From positions 31,464,270-31,528,269 of the forward strand of contig CAKMRJ010003334.1 of assembly GCA_928212115.1 (NCBI GenBank): a DNA stretch of 64,000 nucleotides. Reading direction: 5' to 3'. This document shows, piece after piece, positions 22,599-33,376 of the stretch (position 1 is the first letter of the stretch; the number at the start of each line of letters is the position of its first letter). The stretch comes from Lactuca virosa (lineage: Eukaryota; Streptophyta; Magnoliopsida; Asterales; Asteraceae). The translations under genes were made by a program, and so were the position numbers. The notes under the pieces are model-generated. The model was not told the DNA's origin and ran no database searches. It saw only the letters and a program-made list of their open reading frames with translations.

Positions 22599-23428
22599 TT
22601 AAGTTTCCTTCCCTTTGCTTGATCCCGCAAAACATCAAAATGCAACCTAGTCACATCATGTATTAAGAATCAACAATTAGAAACTTAACAGAGTTAGATA
22701 GTGTACTTACCTGAAGCAGAGTCAAACTTTTTGATTCTTCCTTCTCTCAGATCTTTCAGGTAGTCAGGGCAGCTTTGCAACCAATGCCCATTCTCTTTAC
22801 AATAAAAACATATAGACTCTTTGGAAAAGGTACACGAGACTATCACAGATTTAGCCTTTCCCTTTACCTTTTGGTCAACCGGGTTGACTAAGGCCGATCC
22901 CTTTCCATTGGGAAGAGAAAGCTTTTCCGGACATCCAATGTTACCATTGTCAATGTCCATGAAAGTTTGAGAAGTGGATCTTCCACCCAATTTTACTTTT
23001 CTAGTGCGCAAAAATATTTCTGATTCAGCAGCAACAAGCAAATAATTAAGATCTATAAGGGTCATGTCGTGGTCTATCACATAGTAGTTCTTAATGAAAT
23101 CACTATACGACTCAGGAAGTGATTGAAGAACCCAGTCAACAGCCAACTTCCTTAAGACTTCGACACCCAACACTCTCAGCTTGTCGATATGTGACTTCAT
23201 CTCTAAGACGTGAGAACACACATGCCTTCCATCTTCATGTTTCATTGCAAGTAGGGTTTGAGTGACCTTGAACTTTTCAAGTCTTTGAGCTTGTGGGTCA
23301 GGGAGAATAATTGGAGGAGGTGGAGGAAGATAAGTATGATTTCCATAATCCAATCGCGGGACATCATCTTCATTAGGAAAGCTTGTTCCAAGAGATTTGG
23401 GAAGATCATAGTTGTCTAATCTAGACAT
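22599..23428 (-). CDS. Gag-like protein of element B, probably two exons
   Basis: The open frame 22694-23428 gives 244 residues. Residues 1-50 are a conserved Pro-rich head (LPPPPPIILPDPQ at 34-46). Residues about 50-145 resemble the UBN2-type Copia gag (VCSHVLEMKSHIDKL, LQSLPESYSDFIKNYY). A CCHC zinc knuckle is at C207-C210-H215-C220 (CFYCKENGHWLQSC), the nucleic-acid-binding signature of a nucleocapsid. The usual N-terminal gag part is absent. At the 3' end the frame meets CAG|GTAAGT, and I infer an intron 22625-22710 and a 26-nt last exon 22599-22624 coding GSSKGKET; A and F show the same layout. B's acceptor reads GCGG, so splicing may now fail and the product would end GKYTI. Start chosen at MSRLDNYD, shared with A. 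Confidence 0.7.
22625..22710 (-). other. Predicted intron at the 3' end of element B gag
   Basis: 86 nt. The donor GTAAGT is a full consensus, followed by CTAAC and a T-rich stretch ending TTTTGCGG, where element F has TTTTGCAG. The frames before and after are kept in three copies. Confidence 0.5.
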
Positions 23429-24109
23429 CTACAATGGGAGAAGTTCAAGTTAGTTGATTTAAGTCCTTAATACAACACCCAATATGAAATATTAAGGCTA
23501 GGACCCAACACAATATTTTATAACTTGGAAGAGGGATGCCGTAATCCAAGCTACAAAATATTTGAAGGTAGGCGAATGACGATTCACCAGTTTCCACCAT
23601 GAAAAACGAAATGGGAATTAGGTTTTAATTGGATTGAAATTCCTAGATCTTTTGAGATTCATTGAACTTTTCAATGGCATGTTTAAATCTCGATTATGCC
23701 CTCTCAAGTTTGTGACTGGGATGCCGAGGATCACAAACAAGGTGTGAATAACCATACAAATTAACTTGGTACCCTTAATTTTATCACCTAATCGATGTGC
23801 CGGTTACCCACACGCGCTCCACCGATCTATTATAAACATTAAGTCACCCTTTTCCACTCTTACTAGTCCAAGTTAATGTACCGGTTACCCACACATGCTC
23901 CACCAACGACTTGGTAAGGTACAAAGTGCAATTTCATGGGTTAGCACCAAATTCACATTTTCCTAAGTAACTAAGATTGGGAATTTATAAGTGTTTAGTT
24001 ACATAGTATTTATCATTATACTTTTAATGAAGGGAGAATTATAGTCCTTGTCTTACCCGTTCGGCTAACGACCCTCCACCAGTCAATGAAGCGATGGGTG
24101 AGAGTGGAC
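23429..24109 (-). other. Element B leader upstream of gag
   Basis: Collinear with 28385-29053 (A) and 38871-39510 (F). It contains GGGATGCCGTAATCC (about 23533), GGGATGCCGAGGATC (about 23718) and two GTGCCGGTTACCCACAC-type motifs (23797-23823, 23876-23912). No frame is shared. Homology to A ends at GAGTGGAC (24109). Confidence 0.75.
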
Positions 24110-24524
24110 TAACAGATATTTCCGAGGAAAATGAATTTCTCGGTATTACCTACCAATTACCGAGGAAATTCTTAGGAATAACCATAAACGCGCTTTCCTC
24201 GGAAATCCCTCGGAAGTTCCTACACTTTTCCTAGGATATTTTTAAATACCCAACTTTCCTCGGTATTTCCTTAGTAATATTTTTTTTAACAAATTTTTTT
24301 TTGTAACAACAAAAACATACCGAGTTTATGTAGAGAATACACTCATTGTTCCTACATTTTTCCTATGAAAGTTGTACTAACTACACTTTCCTCGGTATTT
24401 CCTACGCTTTTCCTAGGATCTTTATCAATACCCAACTTTCCTCGGTATTTCCTTAGTAATATTTTTTTAACATTTTTTTTCCTTGTAATAAAATAAATCA
24501 TATTGAGTTTAGTAGAGAATACAA

Positions 24525-24608
24525 ATGGCGGAAATGGTCGAGTTCATGAGACGATATGACACTAATAACCATCCCGACAATCCATCCAATCCATTGAATG
24601 CTCCTTAG
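24525..24608 (+). CDS. 27-codon frame in the CACTA-like element, possible last-exon remnant
   Basis: ATG to TAG coding MAEMVEFMRRYDTNNHPDNP plus seven more residues, preceded by a T-rich tract and TTTAGTAG, which resembles a splice acceptor. The composition suits the C-terminal tail of a CACTA-encoded protein, but I cannot match it to a family. It may be chance. Confidence 0.25.
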   Translation: MAEMVEFMRRYDTNNHPDNPSNPLNAP

Positions 24609-24879
24609 GTTATTTGTTGTAAACGTTTTTAATACTTCTATAATTATGTTTTTGGTTTACACGATTGTTGAAACTTATGTTTTAAAGTGTAAACGTTTGT
24701 ATGACTTTTAGATATATGGAATGAACTAAGTTTTTTTGTATTAGTTCTTTTTCTGCATTTTAGGCTAAATTTTTTGGTCTTTTTGTTTTTTAGTTTTTAT
24801 TTTTTTATAACTGCATTGTTTCTAGGAAATTCCTAGGAACTTCTGTCACGAACAAGTGTCACAAAAAGCTGTCAAGAAA

Positions 24880-25270
24880 GTTTCCTAGAAGATTCCTCGG
24901 AAATAACTTTCCTCGGAGATTCCTTAGAAATAATCCTTGGAAATTCGTCGGAAATGAACTTCCTCGGAAATTCGTCGGAAATAAACTTCCTTGGAAATTC
25001 CTCGGAAATTCATCGGAAATAATCTTCCTCGGAAATTACTCGGAAATGATCTTCCTAGGAGATTCCTCGGAAACATAATTCCTAGGAAAACCCTCAGTAC
25101 TTACGACAAAACTATTTCCTAGGTAATGCGTCAGAAAGTTCCTCGGAAATCCCTTACAGAACATTTCCTAGGAGGGTTTTACCGACGCACAGGATTTTCT
25201 CGGCATTTCCTCGGAAACGCCATTTTCCTAGGAATTTCCGAGGAAAGTGTCCCTCGGAAATAGCGTTTTT
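24880..25270. repeat. TTCCTCGGAAAT sub-terminal repeats
   Basis: More than a dozen variants of TTCCTCGGAAATT in both phases, spaced about 15-30 bp. TTCCGAGGAA/TTCCTCGGAA is itself nearly palindromic. Confidence 0.85.
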
Positions 25271-25282
25271 TTTTTAGTAGTG

Positions 25283-25799
25283 TGTGAATATCAGGAACAA
25301 AAGGACATATAGCCCCTTAGAACTTATGTAAAGTCATGCCTATACTTTCGCCTGTTCGTGTTTTTGGCCAAGAGATTTAATTGACAATTAAAATTTATTT
25401 ACTTAATTACCAATATAAGCCTAGATTAATCTTTTTTTGGTACATTGTGTTTGCATATAAACTAAATACAAATATTATATTGTAGACATGTATACGAAGC
25501 TTAATGTGGTAATTTATAATGTGGTTAAAAGGTTTTAGTGATGTTATATCTTGCATATTAAATGCTTAAATATAGGTTTAGGTGTATTCTTTTTATATAC
25601 AATAAATCTTATGACACTGTTGATTATGTGCTTGTGAGAGTTGCTAATGTACAGTAGGAGTCATAGGTTATTAGACGACGTATATTTGCATTTTTCATTC
25701 TTATATTACTGAATACTCAGCATAGATTAAATATAAATTTATATGTATAGATTAAATATAAATTTATATGTCTGTTTTAGATATTTAACGAACTAAGAG

Positions 25800-25895
<96 letters not shown>

Positions 25896-27357
25896 AATTA
25901 AATTACTGTTTAGGTATTTTGTTGAATTAAAGAGTGTCAATATTACGGTTGGGGCGATATCTAATCTGCAAATTCCAAGGTGAGTCAATAGACATTTCAT
26001 AAACCATGTACATAGTCGAAAACTACTTTCCGAAAACGACTCGATTAGTCAAATTAGAATATTATTAATTGTTGATATTATGCCTATATGTGCAGTATGA
26101 GATATGTCATTGTTTTGCCTTCTGTGACATTTGCATGCTTAGTAAATTGGTTGATATGCCTATCTTGGTACTTGATACGATTAATTGCAACTATGATATG
26201 CTATATGAAATGTTTGATATTTGACTATGACCTTGTTGAGTCTCTTCTTAGTATAAATGTTATGAATCTTGATTATGATAATACGAATATTGCATGCTTG
26301 TACTTGATTTACGATCGATTATGCGGGGTTATGCATAGAGGGCAAGGGTAGAACCTAGCACTTAGCATGAAACCCTATCCGGATACATTCGAGCCTGGTT
26401 GGTTGAAAAATACCTTCTAGGAAAAGAGCTTAAGCCATTTAAGAGTTGCTCGGTCTTTCTAGATGCCCGTGCGACACATGGTTCGCGTACACTTCGATGT
26501 TTACGGACTGGAGTGATGTTGGCAATTCGAACGAGGCTTGTACAAACATCACGTAGGTGTTGGGAGGTGGCGGACGAATGCCACCGCTTGTACCAACACC
26601 AGAACGACACCGCGATGTACTTGTACATTACATAGTCGGAATAGTAAAAGTGGAGTCTTGGGGTCAGTGTGACGGTGGGAGTCGCGAACCACCTAAAGCA
26701 TTTGGCTGGCCAGGCACACAAGTAGCGAACGGGTTTTTATTTTGGGGTTAAGTATTACTACGAGACTACCTACGCCTATACGATTATGATACATTCCTTT
26801 GATATGATGATATACGATTACGATATGATTATTTATGCATGAAATACAATTGATGTCACACAAACGAATGAAATGTGAATGGATGATACAAAATTGAATG
26901 ATTGAACTTTATGTGAAAGATGATTGATTATTGATTGATATGTGAATTTTGTTTATATGATTATAGTTTGAATGATTGACCCGTTAGGGGATGGTATGTT
27001 TTCCCTTTGATTGTGTACAAACTCCTATTGGTTCACGAAGCATTTGTTGACACTTGTTTCTTTGCTTTATGCCTTTATGATTGGTACAGGTAGCTTAGGA
27101 GCTTGGCTTGGTGAGATGGGGTCATTTTTGGGTAGTTTATCCTTAGAATAAAGATGCCACTTGGAAACATTATTTAATTTTTGATACTTATGCTTCCGCT
27201 ACAATTAAATACTCTTGATATTTTGGTTTTGAATTGAACGTAACGTTGTGGTTTGAAATGTTTTTGAAATAAATAATGTTTACAGTCTTCCATTGCATTT
27301 TCCGTTAAAAGATTTTAAAAATAAATGAAAATTTGAGGGTGAAAAATCATGATGTTA
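25283..27357 (+). mobile_element. Gypsy LTR-like segment, left border unresolved
   Basis: It starts TGTGAATATCAGG right after the CACTA-like end and finishes AATCATGATGTTACA (27357), the usual end of Gypsy LTRs in this window. GGTACAGGTAGCTTAGG near 27088 recalls the CAGGTAC block of LTRs G and H. It holds a (TA)n tract and a GC-richer patch (26360-26740) with frames on both strands that look like noise. Element A sequence resumes at about 27358. No matching 5-bp duplication is visible, so it may be truncated. Confidence 0.45.
25805..25893. repeat. TA dinucleotide tract
   Basis: 89 bp of uninterrupted (TA)n. It creates an artificial Tyr-Ile repeat frame that is not a gene. Confidence 0.97.
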
Positions 27358-27585
27358 CAACAAATGTCATTGTAAGGATATTTAAAATAAATAAAATTAA
27401 AACATTTTCTTTTATTTTAAAACTTGCGGAAAAACTTATCCTTACAATGCAAATGCATATGAAAACAATGTTGTTATTTATTCCTAGGCAATCTATCCCA
27501 ACTCTTAAGCAACAGCTCAAAATTCTGATCACCGAACCATGCGATCGAAATCCATCTTCGCGATCAGAATCAACATATTCTTCTT
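27358..27585 (-). mobile_element. Element A body just downstream of gag
   Basis: Resumes element A at AAATGTCATTGTAAGG, equivalent to about 22370-22598 in B and 37780-38003 in F. Non-coding. Confidence 0.7.
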
Positions 27586-28384
27586 CTAAGCTTCCTCTCT
27601 TTTCTTTGATTCTTAAAACATAAAAAAGACCTAGTCACATTATGTAATAAGAATCTCAAAATAAAAACTTAATAGAGTTAGATAGTGGACTTTACCTGAA
27701 GTAGAGTCAAACCTTTTTGACTTTACCATCCTTATGATCTTTGAGGTAAATAGGGCAGCTTCGCAACCAATGCCCCTTTCTTTGGCAATAGAAATATATG
27801 GACTCTTTGGGAATGATACATGAGACTATCTCAGACTTAGCCTTTCTCTTTACCATTTGGTCAACCGAGTTGACTATGGCCGATCCATTTCCATTGGGAA
27901 GAGAAAGCTTTTTCTAGATTTCCAATGTTACCATTGCCAATGTCCATGGAAGTTTAGGAAGTTAATCTACCAATTAAATTTCCTTTACCAGTGCTCCAAA
28001 TCATTGTTGATTCAGCAGCATCAAGCAAATAGGTAAGATCATTAAGGGTCATGTCATGGTCTGTTATATAGTAGTCCCAAAGGAACTCACTATGTGACTT
28101 AGGAAGTGATTGAAGAACCTAGTCAACAACCAACTTCCTCAAGACTTTGACACCCAACTCTCCCGGCCTGTCTGTATATGACTTCATCTCCAAGATGTGA
28201 GCACACACATATTTTGCTTGCCAATAGGGCTTGAGTGACCTTGAACTTGTGGGTTAGGGAGAATAATTGGAGGAGGTGGAGGAAGAGAAGTATGATTTCC
28301 ATGATCTAATTGCGAGATATCATCTTCATTAGGAAAGCTTGTTCCAAGAGATTTGGGAAGATCATAGTTGTCTGAACCAGACAT
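27586..28384 (-). pseudogene. Gag-like pseudogene of element A
   Basis: The first 60 residues (28184-28384) match B and F: MSGSDNYDLPKSLG, then LPPPPPIILPNPQ. After that an indel breaks the frame, and the CCHC knuckle at 27755-27800 has lost its first Cys (IYFYCQRKGHWLRSC). The C-terminal exon structure is still visible: donor CAG|GTAAAG at 27695, an 84-nt intron ending TTTTAAG at 27612, and a 26-nt exon (27586-27611) coding ESKKREEA then TAG. Confidence 0.75.
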
Positions 28385-29957
28385 CTACAATGAGAGAAAT
28401 TCAAGTCAGTTGAATTAAGTCCTTAATATAACACCCAATACGAAATATTAAGGCTAGGACCCAACACAATATTTTATAACTTGGAAGAGGGATGCCGTAA
28501 TCCAAGCTACAAAATATTTGAAGATAGGTAAATGACGGTTTACCAATTTCCACCATGAAAAACGAAAAAGAATTTTAGGTCTTAAATGGATTGAAACTCC
28601 TAGATCCTGTGAGATTCATTGAACTTTTCAATGGCATGTTTAAATCTCGATTGTTCCCTCTCAAGTTTGTGACTGGGATGCCGAGGATCACAAACAAGGT
28701 GTGAATAACCATGCAAATTAACTTGGTACCCTTAACTTTATCACCTAATCGATGTGCCGGTAAACCACACGCGCTCCACCGATCTATGATAAACATTAAG
28801 TTACCCTTTGCCACACTTACTAGTCCATGTTAGTGTGCCGGTTAACCACACATGCTCCACTAACGACTTGCTAAGGTACAAGGTGTAATTTCATGGGTTA
28901 GCACCAAATTCACATTTTCCTAAGTAACTAAGATTGGGAATTTATAAGTGTTTAGTTACTTAGTATTTATCATTATACTTTTAATGAAAATTATAGTCCT
29001 TGTCCTACCCGTTCGGCTAACGACCATCCACCAGTCAAGGAAGCGGTGGGTGAGAGTGGACATCCATTAAGTTGCCATTTTATAGGCAACAACCTTATAC
29101 CCCCCTTATAGACCGACTTTGTGAATGAGGCCTAATAACGGTAAAACTGACTTTTACTCTTATACATATATATAAATATTAAACCTATAATATTATAATA
29201 GTATAAGGGTTGAATTTTAAACTATTAAAATTCTAGGGTTTGGAACTAAAGTATACATGAGGGGTAACTTTACAAATTCCAAAACTTGAGGGCAAGTTTT
29301 GAACAATTCAAAAACTTTTGGAATCTATAACATATGATTTTAATATGGCTTTTAAAGACAAGACTCTTGAAAATTCATAACTTGAGGAAAAGTTATGGAT
29401 GTCATAAAACAATTTATGGGAAAAGACTCTTCAAGTTTCTATAACCTATGACTTTAATAACTCTTTTAAATAAAAACTTTTGGTTTTCCATAACTTGAGG
29501 ACAAGTTATGGAATCCATTAAAGTCCATTTAGATCATCTAATAAACAAACAAACATGTCAAGAAAAACAATGATCTAGATTAAACTCATATGAACAAGAC
29601 AATTCAAATCAAACAATTTTCATGTAATTAGCCTAACCATCAAACTAACACAATACATGAAACTGTTGACAATTATCTTTAGAATTGGATTATAATGATC
29701 ATTACCACATCAAAAACAGGTTTATAAGTTCAAAAACAGCTTAGGGTAATGATTCTAGTCCAATTCAAGCCATAAAAGTCGAAAATATACACTCAGGGCC
29801 TCCTACTCGCCGAGTGTATGAAGCTACTCGACGAGTAGGATGATTTTAGTCTTGGACTCGGCGAGTCCCCCAGTGGACTCGGCGAGTCCAAAGTCCAGAA
29901 GCTCAGAAATTCGATTTTTACAGCATTGCATCAAGTATAATTGAAAACCAAACCTTG
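28385..29957 (-). other. Element A leader between primer site and gag
   Basis: No gene. It carries GGGATGCCGTAATCC (about 28490), GGGATGCCGAGGATC (about 28675), GTGCCGGTAAACCACAC (28754) and GTGCCGGTTAACCACAC (28835). A block of four TTTATAACTTGAGG-like repeats runs from 29280 to 29510, and a cluster of ACTCGGCGAGT dyads from 29805 to 29890. Confidence 0.7.
29805..29890. repeat. Cluster of ACTCGGCGAGT dyad motifs
   Basis: Four near-palindromes: TACTCGCCGAGT, TACTCGACGAGTAG and twice ACTCGGCGAGTCC, within about 85 bp just downstream of the primer site. Elements B and F do not show this cluster in the visible leader. Confidence 0.85.
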
Positions 29958-29969
29958 TCTCTGATACCA
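29958..29969 (-). other. Primer binding site of element A
   Basis: TGGTATCAGAGA on the minus strand, one base from the LTR end, an 11/12 match to the complement of the initiator-Met tRNA 3' end (TGGTATCAGAGC). Confidence 0.85.
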
Positions 29970-29970
29970 C

Positions 29971-30706
29971 TGATGGGTTTTGAGCATTCTAACACTCCTA
30001 AGGTGTTCATGCAACCCTAAGTACCTTGGATCTATGTTTTCTCTATTATACATGCAAACTTGAAGTTTCCAAGGTATTACCCTAACTAGCATATGATCAT
30101 ATGTATTTTCATAACAAAACTAGATAGAATACATACCTTTTCCTTGTAGTTGATTACTTGGAGCTTTAAGAGCCTAGCACCAATAGTGTGAATGCCTCAA
30201 GTGGAATCACAAATCACCACCAACAAATTGGAAGACTTGAGAGAAAGTATGGATGCTCACAAAATCGGCTCTCTTTCTTATTACACACACTAGCACCAAT
30301 TTTATGAGCTAATGACTCCTTTATATAGTATGCATGATTAGGGTAAACCCTAATACCCATGACTTTCCACATTACTTAGGATCCATGGGTTAAAAGCTTC
30401 ATGGACTATCCATGGACTTCCATTTAGGCTTAGCCCATCCTAAATAACATTAGCCCATACTATATGAGTCCATATTTAACTGGTCTCTTTTGATCACTAA
30501 ATTAATTCCAAATTAATTCTTGATCAATACTAATTAAATAATATGATTTCATATTAATATTTTAGAACTTATTAAATCATAAATATCCTTTTCTCATAAG
30601 TCTATCCATACAAATTGTTCCGGTGAAGTGTAACCCAAATGGACCATGCCGGTTCGGGTCAAAGTACATACCAATTATAGTTTTGGACTTAGCCACTAAT
30701 CCAACA
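29971..30706 (-). mobile_element. Element A 5' LTR
   Basis: 736 bp; TGATGGG at 29971 and CCAACA ending at 30706 on the plus strand. It is the partner of 2564-3298. The flank AGCTT (30707-30711) pairs with AGATT (2559-2563). Confidence 0.9.
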
Positions 30707-32223
30707 AGCTTATCATCGGAGGTGGTCATGAGTGCAAAAGGGAAATCAGTTTGTGCCTTGGGCATGCCGGCCAGGATTGTCGAGGAGTATTTGCTGTTTA
30801 AGATTGAGGACCATTGGGGTCCGAGGCCGAGTCGGGCCTGAGTAGCCCTCGATGGGTGGGGTCGTGGGTGAGGCCCTATGTGTTTATGGCAACACATGTT
30901 AGAAATGGTTGAGACCGTTGGGTCAAGGTATTGGATCTTGAATTGCAGGATCAAGTGGGTGGTCAGTGTGTGGTGCACAAGGGTTTATCGGTTGGGTCGC
31001 CTTGTTGTTTGGACTCTTGGGAATCTGGTAGTTGGACCAGGTGCGAGACTGGTAGTGTTAGAGTTGGTTTGGGAACAATTATATCGGTCAAGTGAAGAGT
31101 CGTCGGGAATCAGAAGGTTTTGGTGTGAAATGCAAGTGCAGATTTGTGGATCTCGGGTTATGAGTTGTGTATCGAGTCAGTTTTTGGGTAAGATCTCAAG
31201 TCGAGTATCGCGAGTGTTTTGTGCATAATTTTCATTTCAGTGGAATAAGTATTGGGGTATCTATATGCCAAGGGCATCAATCATAGGGTTCAAGGGTAAT
31301 GAATGGATTTAGTTTTGATGATAGAGCAAGCCAATGTGTTTGTGTCTTAGGATGGTTCTATCTGTGGGAGAGCCACAACATGTTTGGAATTAGGAAATGG
31401 TAGGTCGTTGGAGACCGGGTACGACATGATATCGCAGTTGGTCATGTAGCATTCTTTTAGCAGTGGATTTGGTGGCGATATGGTTCAGGTATCTACTGCC
31501 TATTGAGGCTTTAGTTCTGAAGTCGCGTGGGGCGACTTTGTGGTTGTCTTTTGACTCAATCTCCAGGCAGGAATCCAGTATTTCAGATAGTTGGCAGACA
31601 AGTTGGGACCAGGGAGGTCTCGGTTGCTTTTCGAAAGCAGCTAGGAGGTAGCGTGTTATATTGGGCAGTATTAGTGATTTGGGATTCGTGTGTGTAGAGT
31701 ATCTTGTTGTTCGGGATATGCTAAGTCACTTGCAATTTGGATTAAATAATCTCAGTGTAAGTGAATTGACCCTGTTGCGCACCTCTCGTATGCATCTAAC
31801 CGTTTAAGGGATGAATCTTCTACTCTAAGGATTATCTGAGCCTTCTGTCAAGCATAAGTGTTTCGCAATTGTTTATGGTCAGTGACATTGTTTCCTTTGG
31901 TCGCATCAAGATAATCAGGGTTGAAAGTGTTCTGTTTAGTCTGTTAATCGATGAGGAATTAGCATGGTAGTGAATCAGCATGGTCGGTCGGTCGGGGAGT
32001 CATACCGATGTAGATTTCAGGTTTCGGATAGGTAAAAGTGTTTTTCTGCAAGGGCTAAAGGTCTATTCTTCTTTGGTTTGGGAGATGCTGTTTGGGTTCG
32101 GTTGTCTTGGGAAGGTCGTTTTATGCGTAGCATTTCCGGTTGCGTTTCTCGGGTTGTTGGTATGATCTGAATGTTAGTAAGGAGCGATTTCGAGGGCGAA
32201 ATCTAATTTAAGTGGGGGAGAGT
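30707..32223 (+). mobile_element. Element G 3' internal region and polypurine tract
   Basis: Continues the degenerate sequence left of element A. No domain is readable; frames of 60-116 codons are unrelated to retroelement proteins. It ends CGAGGGCGAAATCTAATTTA then AGTGGGGGAGAGT, a typical Gypsy polypurine tract (about 32210-32223), before TGTAACA. Confidence 0.7.
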
Positions 32224-32691
32224 TGTAACATTCGGTTTTGGATTTGCTTCATTATTCGGGGCTGCAGCCCAATAATCAGTTGTCATGAGGCTTCAGGCCT
32301 TCGGGAAGGAAGGATTTGGCCCTTTTCAGATGTGAGTGTTATGGTTTAAGTGATCCAAGTATTCGATGGTGTTTCCGGAGCCCAAGGGTATAATCGTAAT
32401 TTGATAACTCGATCTTTTATGGATTTTGGGTTTGGTTCAGGAAGTTTTAAGGCTATGGTGTGCTGTTAGAATGGTAGGACTTCTCGCCACCTTTCCGTGG
32501 ATATAAGGTTCGTTAGAAACGGACCTAAGATGAGGAAGTTATGTCAATTTGAAATATTTGGCAGAAATAGCCCTTGGTGGAAAAAGTTGGCAAGCTGATC
32601 CCATACGTGCATGGAAGAGGGCACGTGCCTGGGTGAGTACGCCCAACGAAATGAACAGAGTGCCAAACCCTAATTTTTAGGGTTTGGGCAC

Positions 32692-32699
32692 TATTTAAA
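32692..32699 (+). promoter_or_regulatory. TATA-like box of LTR G
   Basis: CACTATTTAAACATC after a TTTTTAGGGTTTGGG stretch. LTRs H (near 40990) and O (56487-56494) have the same TATTTAA context after an AAACCCTAA block. Confidence 0.5.
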
Positions 32700-33242
32700 C
32701 ATCCTTATGATCTCAAGGCTCTTTCATTTCACAGCCTCCGTTGTCTTCTAGCCTCATTTCGGAAACCCTAATCTCATTTTGAGGGTTTGAGAGATCTAAG
32801 TGTGCATTTTGGTGTGTGGTTTCTCATTTTCAAGAAAATGGTGTTTGGTGCTAGCTTGTGGTTCAAAGGAAGGCTCTTAGATCCAGACCTTTGGCTTCAT
32901 TTCCAACTCATTTAAGGTGTCAAGTTCTTATCTTGGCTTCTTCTTATGATAGTTTGAGTTTAGGGCAATATTAAGGGCTTTTATGGTGTATTAAGTTCTC
33001 CTTGTGAGTTTGATCCATTCCAGGAGCTTGGAGTGATAGATCTTGCCTCTTTTGAGGTGGGTCTTCTCACTATATCCATGGGTCGAAAGCACTAATGCTA
33101 GCCCATTATGTGTTATGTGGTATGCTAGTTGTCTTTGTGATACTTACATGGAAGACCCCGGGGGGAGCCCATGGCAACTATATGTATGTACGTTGCATGA
33201 TAATTTGTGGTTGTATGTTGTATGGTATTTTGGGGAACTCAC

Positions 33243-33257
33243 TAAGCTTTGTGCTTA
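33243..33257 (+). promoter_or_regulatory. Conserved LTR stem-loop in G
   Basis: AACTCAC, then TAAGC-TTTGT-GCTTA: a 5-bp stem with a 5-nt loop. H and L have the same block. Confidence 0.55.
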
Positions 33258-33376
33258 CGGTTTTTAGTTTATGTAACACTCCAATCCAGGTTATCACCTT
33301 TCCTTCCTTTAAATCAACTTATTTTGCAAAAATGGTCCCTTTTGTACGCTGGGCGTACTTAAGTGTACGCTTAGCG

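Larger units (their letters stand above)
5756..24109 (-). mobile_element. Element B: gag-only Copia-like retrotransposon, 5' end lost
   Basis: B begins with a 3' LTR at 5756-6538, and its body is 6539-7139, 10346-10421 and 19466-24109. Elements C and D sit in the two gaps. It has a full-length gag reading frame (22694-23428) but no primer site or 5' LTR: similarity to element A stops at 24109, in the leader, where the CACTA-like element starts. Whether B's 5' end was deleted or displaced cannot be told here. Confidence 0.75.
24107..25282 (-). mobile_element. Non-autonomous CACTA-like DNA transposon
   Basis: On the minus strand the right end reads CACTACTAAAAAAAAAACG then CTATTTCCGAGG, a CACTA-type terminus. 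The left end reads GACTAACAGATATTTCCGAGG, a degraded match. Both sub-terminal zones are packed with TTCCTCGG/CCGAGGAA motifs, the usual arrangement of CACTA transposase-binding repeats. No 3-bp duplication could be fixed, so the ends may be off by a few bases. There is no transposase. A 180-bp internal duplication is seen (about 24213-24350 and 24399-24525). Confidence 0.6.
2564..30706 (-). mobile_element. Element A: gag-only Copia-like retrotransposon, split by nested insertions
   Basis: The paired LTRs at 2564-3298 and 29971-30706 are close relatives of almost equal length (735 and 736 bp). They are flanked by AGATT and AGCTT, a 5-bp duplication with one change. The element reads right to left: 5' LTR, primer site, leader, gag pseudogene, non-coding body, polypurine tract, 3' LTR. 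About 22 kb inside it is later insertion (B with C and D, the CACTA-like element and a Gypsy LTR-like segment). The part of A between about 5755 and 27358 is incomplete. No pol domain is recognisable in what remains. Confidence 0.8.

Noticed and set aside
25785..26000. 71-codon minus-strand frame with a long Tyr-Ile repeat
   Set aside because: It is only the (TA)n tract read as codons.
26362..26751. Frames of 64-119 codons on both strands
   Set aside because: Mutually overlapping, no domain, inside an LTR-like segment with raised GC.
30577..30978. 133-codon minus-strand frame
   Set aside because: It crosses the LTR/target junction of element A, so it is a chance fusion of unrelated sequence.
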